Shown here piece by piece: positions 8,821 to 19,242 of a stretch of 64,000 bases of DNA; within the stretch, counting starts at the first letter, position 1, and the number at the start of each line of letters is the position of its first letter. The translations under genes were made by a program, and so were the position numbers. Below the pieces are notes generated by a model, which worked only from the letters and a program-made list of their open reading frames with translations, ran no database searches and was not told the DNA's origin. Origin of the DNA: Pseudomonadales bacterium (lineage in GTDB: Bacteria > Pseudomonadota > Gammaproteobacteria > Pseudomonadales > Azotimanducaceae); NCBI GenBank assembly GCA_016763855.1, contig JAESSY010000148.1, positions 1-64,000 on the forward strand, written 5' to 3'.

Positions 8821-9219
8821 TTAGCCCTCCTCCCCAGCAATCGCAACTTGACTGATTCCAATGTTCTTCGCTGCATCCATAATGGCAAGCACTTTCTCAA
8901 TTTTTGAATCAGCATCAGCCTGAATGACCAAGCCCCCTTTTGGATTCTCAGAATGTAAACGTTCCATAATTGGACGTACATTTCGAATATCGACCTTCTT
9001 TTTGTCGATCCAAATTGTACTATCAGCTCCAACGGCAACGAGTAGAGAGACTGTCTTCTTCTTTTCTGCCGTTAAAGTATCAGGTCGATTCACTTCCACA
9101 CCTGTTTCTTTAATGAAGGTCGCTGTGACGATGAAGAAAATAAGCATAATAAACACCACATCAAGCATCGGTGTTAAATCTGCTACCTTCTCCTCTTCTT
9201 GAATTCTTCTTTTTCGCAT
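8821..9219 (-). CDS. exbD: Biopolymer transport protein ExbD
   Basis: A 132-residue inner-membrane protein with one N-terminal membrane helix (about 15-38) and a periplasmic domain. The essential membrane aspartate is visible as D20 in LTPMLDVVFIMLIFF. With ExbB it forms the proton channel that drives TonB. It is followed after five bases by tonB. The 110-bp gap from exbB upstream is unusual for this operon and contains a short tandem repeat. Confidence 0.9.
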   Translation of the reverse strand: MRKRRIQEEEKVADLTPMLDVVFIMLIFFIVTATFIKETGVEVNRPDTLTAEKKKTVSLLVAVGADSTIWIDKKKVDIRNVRPIMERLHSENPKGGLVIQADADSKIEKVLAIMDAAKNIGISQVAIAGEEG

Positions 9220-9299
9220 TTTTATTATCTCGATCTAATCAAGTGTATCAACGCCCTATTCCCTCTACCAACGTTTGTATTTGAAAATGGGGTTTGATC

Positions 9300-9340
9300 A
9301 ATGATCCGCTTTCTTAATGATCCGCTTTCTTAATGATCCA
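9300..9340. repeat. 16-bp tandem repeat (about 2.5 copies) over the exbB stop codon
   Basis: The unit AATGATCCGCTTTCTT occurs at 9300-9315 and 9316-9331, followed by a partial copy at 9332-9340. The last copy contains the exbB stop codon and final codons, so the tandem duplication has copied the end of the gene downstream without changing the protein. It may be a recent slippage event. Confidence 0.85.
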
Positions 9341-9845
9341 TAGTCAGTGTGTCTTCCATATAGTCCGACTCTGATTGTACTTTTGAGCTTATAAAGGTAT
9401 TCGCAAGCACTCCCGAGAGAGTGGCGACCATTCCAGACATCGTAGGAATAGTGGCTGCAGAAACACCGGCTGCCATGGAACGTGCATTACCACCACCATA
9501 GCTCATAGCTTCAAAAACCTGAACCATACCCGTTACTGTGCCTAGTAGTCCCAATAGGGGTAAAAGTGATATCAGCGTTTTAATAAAGGGCATATTCATT
9601 TTTAAACGCATATTGACTTCTGAGATCAGTCTTAAGCGAATCATGTGCGCATGCCATGATCTTCGCTCATTTCTACTTTCCCAATAACTCAGTGCGTTAC
9701 TCACATCGCGCTTGTGGTCAGTATTAATGTACCAGACGCGCTCAAATATAATTGCCCACATAATAAAGGTCGCACCAGCGATGTACCAAAGTACATCGCC
9801 TCCTGCTTCCATAAAGGCTCTAAGGCCAGTTATTAGTGCGTCCAT
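9330..9845 (-). CDS. exbB2: ExbB-type proton channel subunit (MotA/TolQ/ExbB family)
   Basis: A 171-residue three-helix membrane protein, the short ExbB2 type. A first membrane helix (about 15-33) precedes a cytoplasmic loop, then two helices with the family signatures LISLLPLLGLLGTVTGMVQVF and the threonine-containing AAGVSAATIPTMSGMVATLSG. It assembles with ExbD as the proton-conducting motor for TonB. It lies five bases downstream of ttpC. The stop codon lies within a 16-bp tandem repeat. Confidence 0.9.
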   Translation of the reverse strand: MDALITGLRAFMEAGGDVLWYIAGATFIMWAIIFERVWYINTDHKRDVSNALSYWESRNERRSWHAHMIRLRLISEVNMRLKMNMPFIKTLISLLPLLGLLGTVTGMVQVFEAMSYGGGNARSMAAGVSAATIPTMSGMVATLSGVLANTFISSKVQSESDYMEDTLTMDH

Positions 9846-9850
9846 AAGGC

Positions 9851-11220
9851 TTATTTACCTGCTTCTTCAGCATGCTCAGCGATAAGCCCAGCACTCTGCT
9901 CCGTAAGGATATGCATGATGACATTACTACGTGATTGCACAATGGAGTGCATCAATACTGTAGGAATCGCGACACAAAGCCCCAGCACTGTCGTCATCAA
10001 GGCGGAAGAAATACCTCCTGCCATTGTCTTAGGATCACCTGTACCAAAGAGCGTAATTGCCTGGAAGGTCAGGATCATACCGATTACCGTACCTAGTAGT
10101 CCGAGTAAGGGTGCAACCATGGATATAATCTTGATGAAGGCAATTCTTGCGTTGATCGCCGGCTGCTCTTTCAAAATAGCTTCATCCAGTTTTAATTGAA
10201 GCGTCTCAGGATCAACACCCTTATTGTCATGGTAAATTTGCAATACACGACCCAGAGGGTTCGTTGCATCTGGAGAGCCCGGATTTTTAGCCTGAGCTCG
10301 TACTTTCCCAGCCGTCATAGACAGCGTAACAATACGCTCAATAGACAATATCAAAGCCACGATGCCGAGTGCGATGATAACGAATCCCACCTCTTTACCT
10401 TGTGCAATTCTCTCTTTTATAGAAGGAATCTGATTTTGAAGTTCGAGTAATTGACCTCTAGTTGGGTCAAGACCTACAGCAACAAAACCACTAGTAGCTG
10501 CTTGCAACGCAGCCGCAGAACTGACAAATCGACCAGCAGGCTGAGCGGGTAACTCTTTCACTACCTTATTAGCGATGTCATAGGTGACATATTTGCCTTC
10601 GCTGATCAGGTTATAAGACCCGATACGGACAATTTCTTGATCTTGGACCTGGCCATCAAGGCGATTCACCTTAGCGGTAAATCGTGTGATTTTACCAGAC
10701 TCAGTCATTTCGCGTTGCACTTCGAACCAAAGACGTTCGATTTCTTCAATGGTTGCAAGCTTAGAGCTCTTACCCATGTCTTGTGCAAACTGAGATAACC
10801 ACTTAGTTCGACCGGGGTATTCAGCGCTCACAATAGAACCTTCAAATATACCTTGAGTGTCACCACTGATTTGCTGAAGAACGCCGAACAGTTCACGTAA
10901 GGAACCGAGTCTTTTCTTCAGGATCTCATCGAGTGCAGCGATATCTGTTCATTCTTCTCGAATGTACTTTCTAAGCGCTCACTGCGTATTTCTTCCTCAC
11001 GTTGTTGACGTTCAGCATCCCTTACACCTTTTGCTTGATTAGCCTTATCACGCTGAAAGTCATCTTCTCGCTTTGAATTTCTATCCAGGTTAATGAGCTT
11101 GCCGTCTTTAACCATTTGCAATAACTGAGAAAGGGAAGCAGCTTTAATTTCATCTGCTGCAAAGGTGGGTGCCGAGAATGCCACACTACATGCAGCAACT
11201 ATTAAGATTATTTTTTTCAT
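9851..11220 (-). pseudogene. ttpC: TtpC-like MotA/TolQ/ExbB family protein, interrupted by one frameshift
   Basis: Two reading frames together make one TtpC protein. 10918-11220 encodes a signal peptide (MKKIILIVAACSVAFS...) and the start of a charged coiled coil. 9851 up to about 10948 encodes the rest, with LGSLRELFGVLQQISG, the EELERLWF-like segment (EEIERLWFEVQREMTESGK) and the three-helix ExbB-like channel (IISMVAPLLGLLGTVIGMIL). The frame changes near 10948: inserting one A in GAACA restores KNE-T-DIAALDEIL and an intact protein of about 455 residues. TtpC is needed by TonB2 systems in Vibrio. A base-call error is as likely as real inactivation, because the rest of the operon is intact. 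The 3' part alone could start at a GTG at 10831 but would lack the signal peptide. Confidence 0.8.
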
Positions 11221-11224
11221 TTTT

Positions 11225-11998
11225 TTATTCTCCCGGTGCTGCTACTGGTAAACGAACGATATCAGCTGTCGCTGTTTTACGTGCCATGCGCACGGCATCT
11301 CGAATACCACCACTGTATGAGCCATCTAGAATTTCCCAGCCTCTCGCTTTGTTATCCCACACACCGCTCACTGCGCCATCAGGTGTTTGGAATACTAGAG
11401 AAACCCGACCCCATTTGAGAATATCAACCTGGCGATCTGCTCCATCTAGCTGAATGATGTCAGAGTATGCTTCTAATGTTGAACCGTAAGCATTTTCAAT
11501 TTGATAAGCCTGCATGACCTGACTGAACTTTTCAGATACTGATACATCCGCTCTATCTAAGGTATCTCTCAAAAATACAATTCTCTCGCGACGCTCAGTT
11601 ATCAAAAACGGTGAGTCAAGCTCAATGAATTTTTCGAGATTAGAAATCATTCTTTCGATCAGCGGCGTGATTTGTCGCTCAACTTCGCTGACGTTGTCTA
11701 TCGACTCGTTCAACTCGCGCATTTCTGTCACTTGATTTCTGATCAAACGTTCTTGTTGGAGGTTATAGACTTTTAAACCGTCTACGATCTTCATTACCTG
11801 TTTGAACTGTGTCAATAAATCACGAGTTTGGTCTGTTAATGCATCTATCTTCAGTTGAGACTTTCGTCCGTCAACCGTTGTTGATGCCCTTACCCCCAAA
11901 ACTTCGTCAAGGTTCTGTGCTGACACGCTAGTGCCAAGGACAGACACGAAACCAAACGCCACAGCGAATAGCACATGTCTAATCTGAAATTCTTTCAT
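11225..11998 (-). CDS. DUF3450 family periplasmic coiled-coil protein
   Basis: A 257-residue exported protein with a signal peptide (about residues 1-27, cleaving near SVSAQN), a long coiled-coil segment (about 45-125, rich in leucine/glutamate heptads) and a conserved C-terminal region with LVFQTPDGAVSGVWDNKARGW. This matches the DUF3450 family, which is routinely encoded first in TonB2/TtpC operons of gammaproteobacteria. The stop is four bases before the ttpC start. Its function is not established; the coil suggests it bridges the complex in the periplasm. Confidence 0.85.
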   Translation of the reverse strand: MKEFQIRHVLFAVAFGFVSVLGTSVSAQNLDEVLGVRASTTVDGRKSQLKIDALTDQTRDLLTQFKQVMKIVDGLKVYNLQQERLIRNQVTEMRELNESIDNVSEVERQITPLIERMISNLEKFIELDSPFLITERRERIVFLRDTLDRADVSVSEKFSQVMQAYQIENAYGSTLEAYSDIIQLDGADRQVDILKWGRVSLVFQTPDGAVSGVWDNKARGWEILDGSYSGGIRDAVRMARKTATADIVRLPVAAPGE

Positions 11999-12210
11999 GC
12001 TGATACCTACTAGGAATTGTTGCTTTTATAATATTCTAATAAAATTTTTTGGCTAGAAGACACCTAATAATTCATATTAAGAACCTACTCACCGTGGGCC
12101 AAAGAATGTAGAAGCCACGGGGCTTTGTCAAGCTATGGCTAGGATTTTCTTTGAAAAAAATAACATGTTGAACTTTCGACATTCCAAAGAGACCTATCAT
12201 CTAGCGAATT

Positions 12211-15186
12211 TTATATTTGCTTGATCACAAAAGTGGAGGGCAAATTCTTTAATCCGTTTTCATTCATGACTATCGCACGAGCAACTGGCCCTTTTAAATA
12301 GTCATTTGCAACACGCCTAACGTCTTCAACCGTCACCCCAAGGATGTTGTTACGTTTGGTAGATCGAAACTGTCCACCTCTTCCAAATAAGGTATTGTGA
12401 AATGCCTGTTGCGCTTCTCCAGACGGCGAGCCCGGCGCATCGATGCCACTAATCACGCCCAAAATAGCTTCTTCTATAGCATCGAAACCTAATTTTGTCT
12501 CAAGAACCCAATCAACAGATGCCTCAAAGGTGCCAAATGTTTTCATAAGGTTGGGATCTCGAAAAGAGTAGAAACGAAATATACCGTTAGAGGCATCATG
12601 TCCTGCCCCGCCCCCATATGCGCCCCCTTGCTCTCGAATTCTTTTGTGCAGATAACCATTACTCAATACACCGGCTAAAATAGTTAGAGGCGCAGAGTCA
12701 ATGTGATCTTCCGATACCGTCGGAAAGGCACTTGCGCAAAAGTTGACTTGTGTTGTGGTTATCCAAGCTTGATCCATCGGGCTTTCTGAAAACCGGGAGT
12801 TAATACTGCCGCTGGACATCGGTTTAATCGGATTGATGTATTCTGACCAGGTGCTTATGAGTTCTTTTGTGGCAGTTTCCGCAAAATTGGGTTCAGCCAC
12901 TAGAAACAGTTCAAATGGCATGGCTATCAACTGATCCCGAATAACTTTGAAAATACCCAAAAGTTTATCCAGTTCACCTGTATTATCGAGCAAGGCATCA
13001 AGCTGTTTCAGCTTACTGATACCTTCTAGTCCGCTTAATTCATAGTTTAATCTGGACACAGGCCTAAAATAAGCTGCCGCCGCAGATATAGCTAAACCAT
13101 GACCATTCTGACTCACGCTAGATAAACGTCTTATAGTGATTTGTTTAATCAGATCTCTTATTCTCTGAGGTTCCTTAAAATTAGGGCTTTCAAAAGTATC
13201 TTTCAAGATACTCATCATTTCTGCTGTATTTGAATTCAATCCCCGACTAGAAAAGGTAATGTGAGCCTGGACAAGATCGGGGTTAGACGCCTGGCCCCGA
13301 ATCGCAGTGTAGGCACCTACTCCACCACAAAGACTATGTTGAATATGTTGCGTCTCTAAATACCCTCTTTCTCTCGATCCTATCTCACTCACTATCTGGG
13401 TGTATAACGGTAATCGCTGTAAACATTCCTGATCAAGTTCAGGAAAATCCGAAACGATCTGGTGATAGACGATTCCGTTTGTTCCCGCACTATATCGCGT
13501 TAGTTTCGGAAAACCCTCAAGAAAAACATCCTTTGGATCTATAACATCAGCGTTAGGCACAGTTAATTTTTTCGGTATATCTGACAACCCTACTTTAGGA
13601 AGAACCTCCAATGGCTCATCGCTTTCTTGTCTTTCCTGTAAAGCCTTCGTTAAACGAATGACTTCCTCTTTCTGCTTTGAGCTCATCCCTTCTTTAATTT
13701 TCCGTAGACTAGACTTTTCGGCAGAAATTCTGTTTTGACTGAGTTCAGCATCTGGAAACAAACACAAGCGGATACGATGTTGATTCCCAAGAAGAAGTTC
13801 ACTGACTAATTGAGCAATAAAGTCAGGCGCCTTAATATCTTCACGAAGTTGTATCAAGGCTGAATTAAGATCTAACAATTCAATAGGATCACCGCGGTGA
13901 ATCGCTGCGGACATGCATGAATAAATCAGTTGTAGACCAAATGGTCCTCCATCACCACCAATTTCTCTTTGATTAAGCTCTAGTTGATGTAGACAAGCTT
14001 CTACTTTTTCCTGTGAGACCCCCTTCTTTGCAACATCTTCCAAAGTCGCCATGATGAGGCTTTCAATATCGTCTGCAGATTTAAGTTCACTTCCTTGAAT
14101 ACCACAGAGGAAGCTCATTTCCCTATTGGTTTCTTCGAGGCCGCAGAGTGGTGAAGGCGCTCCGCCCAACTCAGTATTTTCAAGTGCTTTGCGTAAAGGT
14201 GAAGCAGCGGTATCTAACAATACGTCTGAGAGGAGGTTACATTTTAATAACAATGCCAAATCAGTGTTAGGGCCCAAGAGCCAGGCCATAACGATATGAG
14301 TCTTTTTATCCAAGCCTTCCGATTCATCTACAGCGTAAGGTTCTACGATACGCTTAGTCTCAAAAAACCGTTCTTCAGGCAACACTTCAATGACATCAGG
14401 TGAACGTTCAAAACGAGAAAGTGCTTTGTCTTCGAATTCACTTTGTAGATCCTTGGCTGATCTGTTGCCAAAAGTCATAAAAATTGCGTTGCTAGGATGG
14501 TAATGTGATTGATAAAACTTCAGCATTTCCTCATAGCTTAAGTCAGGAATGTGTTCAGGATCTCCACCACTATTATAATGGTAGGTAGTGGTTGGGAACA
14601 GATGCTTCTTAACAGCATCATAAAGTACTGAAATTGCAGAACTTGTATCGCCTTTCATTTCATTGAAAACGACACCTCTGTAAACTAGATCACTCGTGGG
14701 ATCATCCGGTATTTCAAACTCCATTCTATGACCTTCTTGCATGAAATCCAGCGGATCAAGGCGAGAGAAAAATACAGCATCCAGATAAATATCCAACAGA
14801 TTGCCAAAGTCTTTAGCGTTTTGACTCGCAAAGGGATATGCAGTGTAATCACTCGTCGTGAAGGCATTCATATAAGTATTCAAAGAACGCCTGATCATCA
14901 AAAAGAATGGATCCCTAACCGGGAATTTTTCACTACCACACAGCGCGGTATGCTCAAGAATATGCGCAACGCCAGTTGAGTTCATCGGCACCGTACGAAG
15001 TGCGACCATAAACACATTTTCCTCATGCTCACTTTCGAAGTGATAATGCATCGCGCCAGTTTTGATATGTTCAAATTCATGAACATTGACGTCTAGGGTA
15101 TCAATCAATTGGGATCTAAGATGTTTGAATGCATAGTGGTTAATTGGCTCGTTTTCACTCACATCAGCTTTAATGTTAGATGTCAT
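12211..15186 (-). CDS. M16C family zinc metalloprotease (insulinase/PreP-like)
   Basis: A 991-residue peptidase with two M16 halves. The inverted zinc motif is H75-I-L-E78-H79 in AHILEHTALCGS, followed by NTYMNAFTTSDYTAYPFAS and by the third zinc ligand region GVVFNEMKG. The size and the ALCGSEKFPVRDPFF context fit the presequence-protease/falcilysin branch (M16C), which degrades unfolded peptides in a closed chamber. No signal peptide is seen, so a cytoplasmic site is likely. It follows the SDR gene by 13 bp and is probably cotranscribed with it and the symporter. Confidence 0.9.
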   Translation of the reverse strand: MTSNIKADVSENEPINHYAFKHLRSQLIDTLDVNVHEFEHIKTGAMHYHFESEHEENVFMVALRTVPMNSTGVAHILEHTALCGSEKFPVRDPFFLMIRRSLNTYMNAFTTSDYTAYPFASQNAKDFGNLLDIYLDAVFFSRLDPLDFMQEGHRMEFEIPDDPTSDLVYRGVVFNEMKGDTSSAISVLYDAVKKHLFPTTTYHYNSGGDPEHIPDLSYEEMLKFYQSHYHPSNAIFMTFGNRSAKDLQSEFEDKALSRFERSPDVIEVLPEERFFETKRIVEPYAVDESEGLDKKTHIVMAWLLGPNTDLALLLKCNLLSDVLLDTAASPLRKALENTELGGAPSPLCGLEETNREMSFLCGIQGSELKSADDIESLIMATLEDVAKKGVSQEKVEACLHQLELNQREIGGDGGPFGLQLIYSCMSAAIHRGDPIELLDLNSALIQLREDIKAPDFIAQLVSELLLGNQHRIRLCLFPDAELSQNRISAEKSSLRKIKEGMSSKQKEEVIRLTKALQERQESDEPLEVLPKVGLSDIPKKLTVPNADVIDPKDVFLEGFPKLTRYSAGTNGIVYHQIVSDFPELDQECLQRLPLYTQIVSEIGSRERGYLETQHIQHSLCGGVGAYTAIRGQASNPDLVQAHITFSSRGLNSNTAEMMSILKDTFESPNFKEPQRIRDLIKQITIRRLSSVSQNGHGLAISAAAAYFRPVSRLNYELSGLEGISKLKQLDALLDNTGELDKLLGIFKVIRDQLIAMPFELFLVAEPNFAETATKELISTWSEYINPIKPMSSGSINSRFSESPMDQAWITTTQVNFCASAFPTVSEDHIDSAPLTILAGVLSNGYLHKRIREQGGAYGGGAGHDASNGIFRFYSFRDPNLMKTFGTFEASVDWVLETKLGFDAIEEAILGVISGIDAPGSPSGEAQQAFHNTLFGRGGQFRSTKRNNILGVTVEDVRRVANDYLKGPVARAIVMNENGLKNLPSTFVIKQI

Positions 15187-15199
15187 GTTAAGTTTGAGA

Positions 15200-15976
15200 T
15201 CATGTTAGATAATGTCCGCCATCTAATATCAAGTATTGCCCAGTTGTCACGCCATGGCCGACGGCAAATGCTACGATTGATTCAGCCACATCCTCCGCAG
15301 TACAAGTCAGATTTAAAGGAGCGGCATTTTCATAACTTGACCTAATTCGTTCATAGTTGTCTGTTCCGATGCCCTTTTTAAGCCACTCTCCTTGAATAAA
15401 TCCAGGGCAAATCGCATTAACCCTAACTTCCGGCCCCATCACTCTGGCTAGGGATTGCGTCATCGTTAGTAGCGCACCTTTTGATGCAGCATAGGCGATA
15501 GAACTTCCAACCCCCCGGACACCCGCGATGGATGCCACGTTAACGATTGAACCTGCGCTGCTTTTTCTAAGCGCAGATTCCGCTGCTCTCACCATCTGAA
15601 ATGGACCAATAACGTTGACGCCATAAATATTTAGAAAATCCTCTTTATCCAAACCAGCGAGATTTTTATGTTCTACAAATTTGGTCGTCCCCGCATAATT
15701 AATCAAAATGTCAATTTTCCCCCAGGTGTTCATCACTTCATTGACTAAATTTTTACAGTCTTTGTCATCGCTAACATCAGCACGACAAATCAAAACCTCA
15801 GCTCCAAGCGCTTCACATTCTGCAGCAACAACCTTTGCAGGTTCTTCACTGTGGGCATAGTTAATGACGATGCGACAACCCATGCCTCCTAACAATCTAG
15901 CAGTGGCAGCGCCAACACCTGAGGACGACCCTGTAATTATTGCAACCCGACCACTCAAATCAGTTTTCATATCCAT
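15200..15976 (-). CDS. SDR family oxidoreductase (FabG-like)
   Basis: A 258-residue classical short-chain dehydrogenase with TGSSSGVG (15-22), NYAG (93-96), the catalytic S149 and the Y162-x3-K166 pair in AYAASKG. The ending YLILDGGHYLT resembles 3-oxoacyl reductase-like members, but the substrate is unknown. The start has GAGGTAA directly before ATG. It lies 22 bp after the sodium symporter gene and 13 bp before the M16 protease gene, suggesting an operon. Confidence 0.87.
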   Translation of the reverse strand: MDMKTDLSGRVAIITGSSSGVGAATARLLGGMGCRIVINYAHSEEPAKVVAAECEALGAEVLICRADVSDDKDCKNLVNEVMNTWGKIDILINYAGTTKFVEHKNLAGLDKEDFLNIYGVNVIGPFQMVRAAESALRKSSAGSIVNVASIAGVRGVGSSIAYAASKGALLTMTQSLARVMGPEVRVNAICPGFIQGEWLKKGIGTDNYERIRSSYENAAPLNLTCTAEDVAESIVAFAVGHGVTTGQYLILDGGHYLT

Positions 15977-15998
15977 TTACCTCTCATTTACCTTTCGT

Positions 15999-17696
15999 TT
16001 ATTTTTCTTCTTTTTCTGTTTTTACTCGTTTCTTTGGAAATGCTTGATCAAATCTGAGCCAATAGTCTTCTATATCTTGCTTCATTTCCTTGCGCAACAT
16101 CAACATAGAAAATAAGTTAGGTAAGGTCATAAAAGCAATAGTAATGGCAGAAAACAACCAAACAAGCGTGGTGTCCACAACCGCTGCAACAAAGAATCCG
16201 AGGATATATACGACACGATAAGCAAATACAGATTTAACACCAAAGAGATAAGTCATTGCTCTGTCACCATAATAAGACCAGGCAACTGCCGTGCTAAAAG
16301 CAAAAAGAATCAATCCAACGGAAACGATATATCGGCCATACTCACCAAGATAACCTCTCGTAAAAGCTTCCATTGTCAGGTCAACAGAATGAATCAAAGA
16401 CTTACCAGAGAGGCTAATACCCTCCTCAATATTGCCGTTGTTAACCATGACAATTCCCGTATAGGCGTTACCCGCCTTGCTGTAGATCACTGATTCAGCC
16501 ACAGATCGATTATGGATAATGGTAAATCCAGGCGTGATTGCACGCCCATTAAGTACTTGGATTTCTCCCGTAAAAGAATCTACAGGATCATCAGCAGAAC
16601 CAAAGCTCAAATGTTTGAATAAGGCTTCTCGCTGTTCGGGAACATGTTCGCTGTAGGTTCCGGCCACAAATTCAGTGTCAAAAGTTTGGAACTTGTTCTC
16701 GAATTTCTCTGTCCAGACCCCTGACGATAAGATCACCAAGCCCGTTACTGTACAAATGACAATAGTATCGATAAAAGGCTCAAGAATTGAAACCATACCC
16801 TCAGAGATTGGCTCATCGGTTTTTGCTGCTGCGTGGGCTATGGGTGCAGATCCTTGACCCGCCTCATTTGAAAACAAGCCTCTGTTAACGCCGCGATTGA
16901 ACGCATAGGCAAAAGTCGCTCCCAGAAAACCACCCGTGGCGGCGGAGCCAGTAAAGGCAGTACTAAATACAGATACAAATGAAGGGATGATTTGATCGAT
17001 ATTATAAAAAATGACCGTCATGGCGCCGAATAAATAAATAACCGCCATGAAAGGAACGATTTTTTCGGCAACCTGAATAATGCGCGAAATACCACCTAAG
17101 ATCACAGCCGCTAGAGCCAGAGATAGAATCGTACCCGTAATCCAGGGCTCAATACCGAACGCAGACTCAACACCACTAGCAATATTATTGCTTTGCGGCA
17201 TGTTGCCGGTTCCAAATGAACTCACGACAGTCGCAACGGCAAAAAATACAGCCAGCCACTTCATATTGAGCCGTTTTTCCATCACATACATTGGCCCACC
17301 GGCAATATGGCCTTCCGCATCAGTTTCTCTGTACTTGTGTGACAGGCTAACTTCTACAAATTTACTTGTCATACCCAAAAAGGCTGTCATCCACATCCAA
17401 AATAAAGCAGCAGGTCCCCCTAGATAAATCGCCAATGCGACTCCCCCGATATTACCGGTTCCAACAGTTCCGGATATCGCTGTAGTGAGCGCCTGAAAAT
17501 GAGTTGCATCACCTACGTCATCAGGTTTGTCATACTTACCTCTGACAATTCGCCAAGCATGATTAAAGAATCTTATTTGAGGGAATTTCAAATAAAGGGT
17601 TAGAAATAGCCCCGTGCCCAGAAGAAGAAAAGGAAAGTATTGGGCAGAGCCCAGAAACGAATCAAATAGATTCAGGATGTCAGTCATAATATCCAA
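15999..17696 (-). CDS. Sodium:alanine/glycine symporter (AGCS family)
   Basis: A 565-residue inner-membrane carrier. The family signatures [39 protein letters not shown] and [20 protein letters not shown] are present, with roughly 10-11 membrane segments. It differs from the usual 450-residue members by a soluble insertion of about 120 residues (about 330-450) between two late helices. It imports alanine or glycine with Na+. The alanine dehydrogenase and Lrp regulator at 28637-30376 could use the alanine, though the loci are not linked. No glycine riboswitch is visible upstream. Confidence 0.9.
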   Translation of the reverse strand: MDIMTDILNLFDSFLGSAQYFPFLLLGTGLFLTLYLKFPQIRFFNHAWRIVRGKYDKPDDVGDATHFQALTTAISGTVGTGNIGGVALAIYLGGPAALFWMWMTAFLGMTSKFVEVSLSHKYRETDAEGHIAGGPMYVMEKRLNMKWLAVFFAVATVVSSFGTGNMPQSNNIASGVESAFGIEPWITGTILSLALAAVILGGISRIIQVAEKIVPFMAVIYLFGAMTVIFYNIDQIIPSFVSVFSTAFTGSAATGGFLGATFAYAFNRGVNRGLFSNEAGQGSAPIAHAAAKTDEPISEGMVSILEPFIDTIVICTVTGLVILSSGVWTEKFENKFQTFDTEFVAGTYSEHVPEQREALFKHLSFGSADDPVDSFTGEIQVLNGRAITPGFTIIHNRSVAESVIYSKAGNAYTGIVMVNNGNIEEGISLSGKSLIHSVDLTMEAFTRGYLGEYGRYIVSVGLILFAFSTAVAWSYYGDRAMTYLFGVKSVFAYRVVYILGFFVAAVVDTTLVWLFSAITIAFMTLPNLFSMLMLRKEMKQDIEDYWLRFDQAFPKKRVKTEKEEK

Positions 17697-17792
17697 TTGT
17701 AATAAGCCTCAATTGCCTCAGAGTAAGGCGCAGACCATATCAAATATCGTTCTGCAACGCACTGTCGACATATTGAAGCTGAATACTTAGTG

Positions 17793-19172
17793 CTAGACTG
17801 AAACTGGATCTCGCATGGTGACAAATTCTTCAGCGGATGTCGGGTGAATACCTACCGTCGCATCGAAAACTGCTTTTGTTGCCCCTGCTTTTATCGCAAT
17901 TGCAATCCCTTGAATGATTTCACCTGCTTCCGCACCTACCATATGGACACCAATTACCTTATCAGATGCACGATCAACGATGATTTCCATCATGCTCAGC
18001 TCATCGCTACCAGACAAGGTATGTTTCATTGCTCGAAATTTTGATCGGTAAATATCGATATCACCATATTGGTCACGAGCTTCTGCTTCGGTCAGGCCCA
18101 CAGTACCGATATTTGGCTGACAAAACACTGCAGTAGCAATGTCATCATAATCCATCCTGTGGGGCTGATCTAAGAATTGGGTTTGAGCGAATGCCATCGC
18201 CTCTTTAATGGCCACCGGCGTCAGTTGAATTTTATCGGTAACGTCTCCTAATGCAAAAATACTGGGTTCTGAGGTTCTAAAGGCATCATCAACAATAATA
18301 GCGCCATTTTTTCTTAATTTGACATTGACATTTTCAAGCCCGATATCATCCACCGCAGGTGCCCGACCGGTAGCATACATTACAACATCAACTTCAAGTT
18401 CATCACCTTCTTTAAATTTGACATGGAAACACCCATCTTCATTTTTTTCAATGCTCGCCACATTTGAATTAAAGCGAAGATCGATGTGTTTTTTAGCTAG
18501 TTCCTCCGCAACAATTTCTCGGATATCCTGATCGAAATTCCGCAAAAATAACGGACCCCTATAAGACAGATGAGTTTCTGCCCCTAATCCTGCGAAAATG
18601 CCAGCAAACTCAACTGCGATATAACCCCCTCCAACAATGAGCGTTCTCTTAGGTAAGTCTTTTAGAAAGAAAGCTTCGTTCGACGTAATAACATGTTCTG
18701 ATCCTGGAAACACTGGTACTGTGGGCCAGCCCCCAGTGGCAATGAGTATTTTTTCTGTGGAAACCACTTTATTGTTAATGGAAATATGATGAGCATCGAC
18801 AATACGAGCCCTTCCATCGAAATGCGTTACACCCGCGTTATCGAGCAATCCCTGATAAATTCCGTTCAGGCGTTTAATTTCCGTATTTTTGTTTTCCAAG
18901 AAGGTAGGCCAATGAAATTTAGGCCTTGATTTCTGCCAACCAAATCCTTCGGCATTTTCATAATCTTCCGAAAAATGAGAGGCGTAAACCATGAGCTTTT
19001 TGGGGACACAACCGACATTTACGCAGGTTCCACCCATAAATTTGTCTTCAGCCGTGGCAACACGGGCACCATAATTTGCACTCATCCTTGCGGCTCTTAC
19101 ACCACCAGAACCAACGCCTATCACAAACAAATCATAATCGTATTGATTATCTACGTTTTTCATTACAGACAT
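17793..19172 (-). CDS. gor: Glutathione-disulfide reductase
   Basis: A 459-residue flavoprotein that reduces oxidised glutathione with NADPH. Seen are the FAD-binding GVGSGGVRAA (about 19-28), the redox-active disulfide GGTCVNVGC (C50, C55), the second dinucleotide motif GGGYIAVEFAG and the C-terminal active-site H443/E448 in GIHPTSAEE. Together with the selenocysteine glutathione peroxidase at 32970-33440 it would form a peroxide-removal pair, although the genes are about 14 kb apart. Confidence 0.93.
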   Translation of the reverse strand: MSVMKNVDNQYDYDLFVIGVGSGGVRAARMSANYGARVATAEDKFMGGTCVNVGCVPKKLMVYASHFSEDYENAEGFGWQKSRPKFHWPTFLENKNTEIKRLNGIYQGLLDNAGVTHFDGRARIVDAHHISINNKVVSTEKILIATGGWPTVPVFPGSEHVITSNEAFFLKDLPKRTLIVGGGYIAVEFAGIFAGLGAETHLSYRGPLFLRNFDQDIREIVAEELAKKHIDLRFNSNVASIEKNEDGCFHVKFKEGDELEVDVVMYATGRAPAVDDIGLENVNVKLRKNGAIIVDDAFRTSEPSIFALGDVTDKIQLTPVAIKEAMAFAQTQFLDQPHRMDYDDIATAVFCQPNIGTVGLTEAEARDQYGDIDIYRSKFRAMKHTLSGSDELSMMEIIVDRASDKVIGVHMVGAEAGEIIQGIAIAIKAGATKAVFDATVGIHPTSAEEFVTMRDPVSV

Positions 19173-19242
19173 TTTCTTTCCCTATTACCCAATCTGGTAA
19201 ACTAACATATAACAATTCACATAAACTCACATAAACTATTCA

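Noticed and set aside
10918-11220. Programmed frameshift in ttpC
   Set aside because: No slippery heptamer or downstream structure was seen at the break. A one-base deletion, real or technical, is simpler.
17697-17792. Glycine riboswitch ahead of the AGCS symporter
   Set aside because: Only 96 bp separate it from gor and no aptamer core sequence was found.
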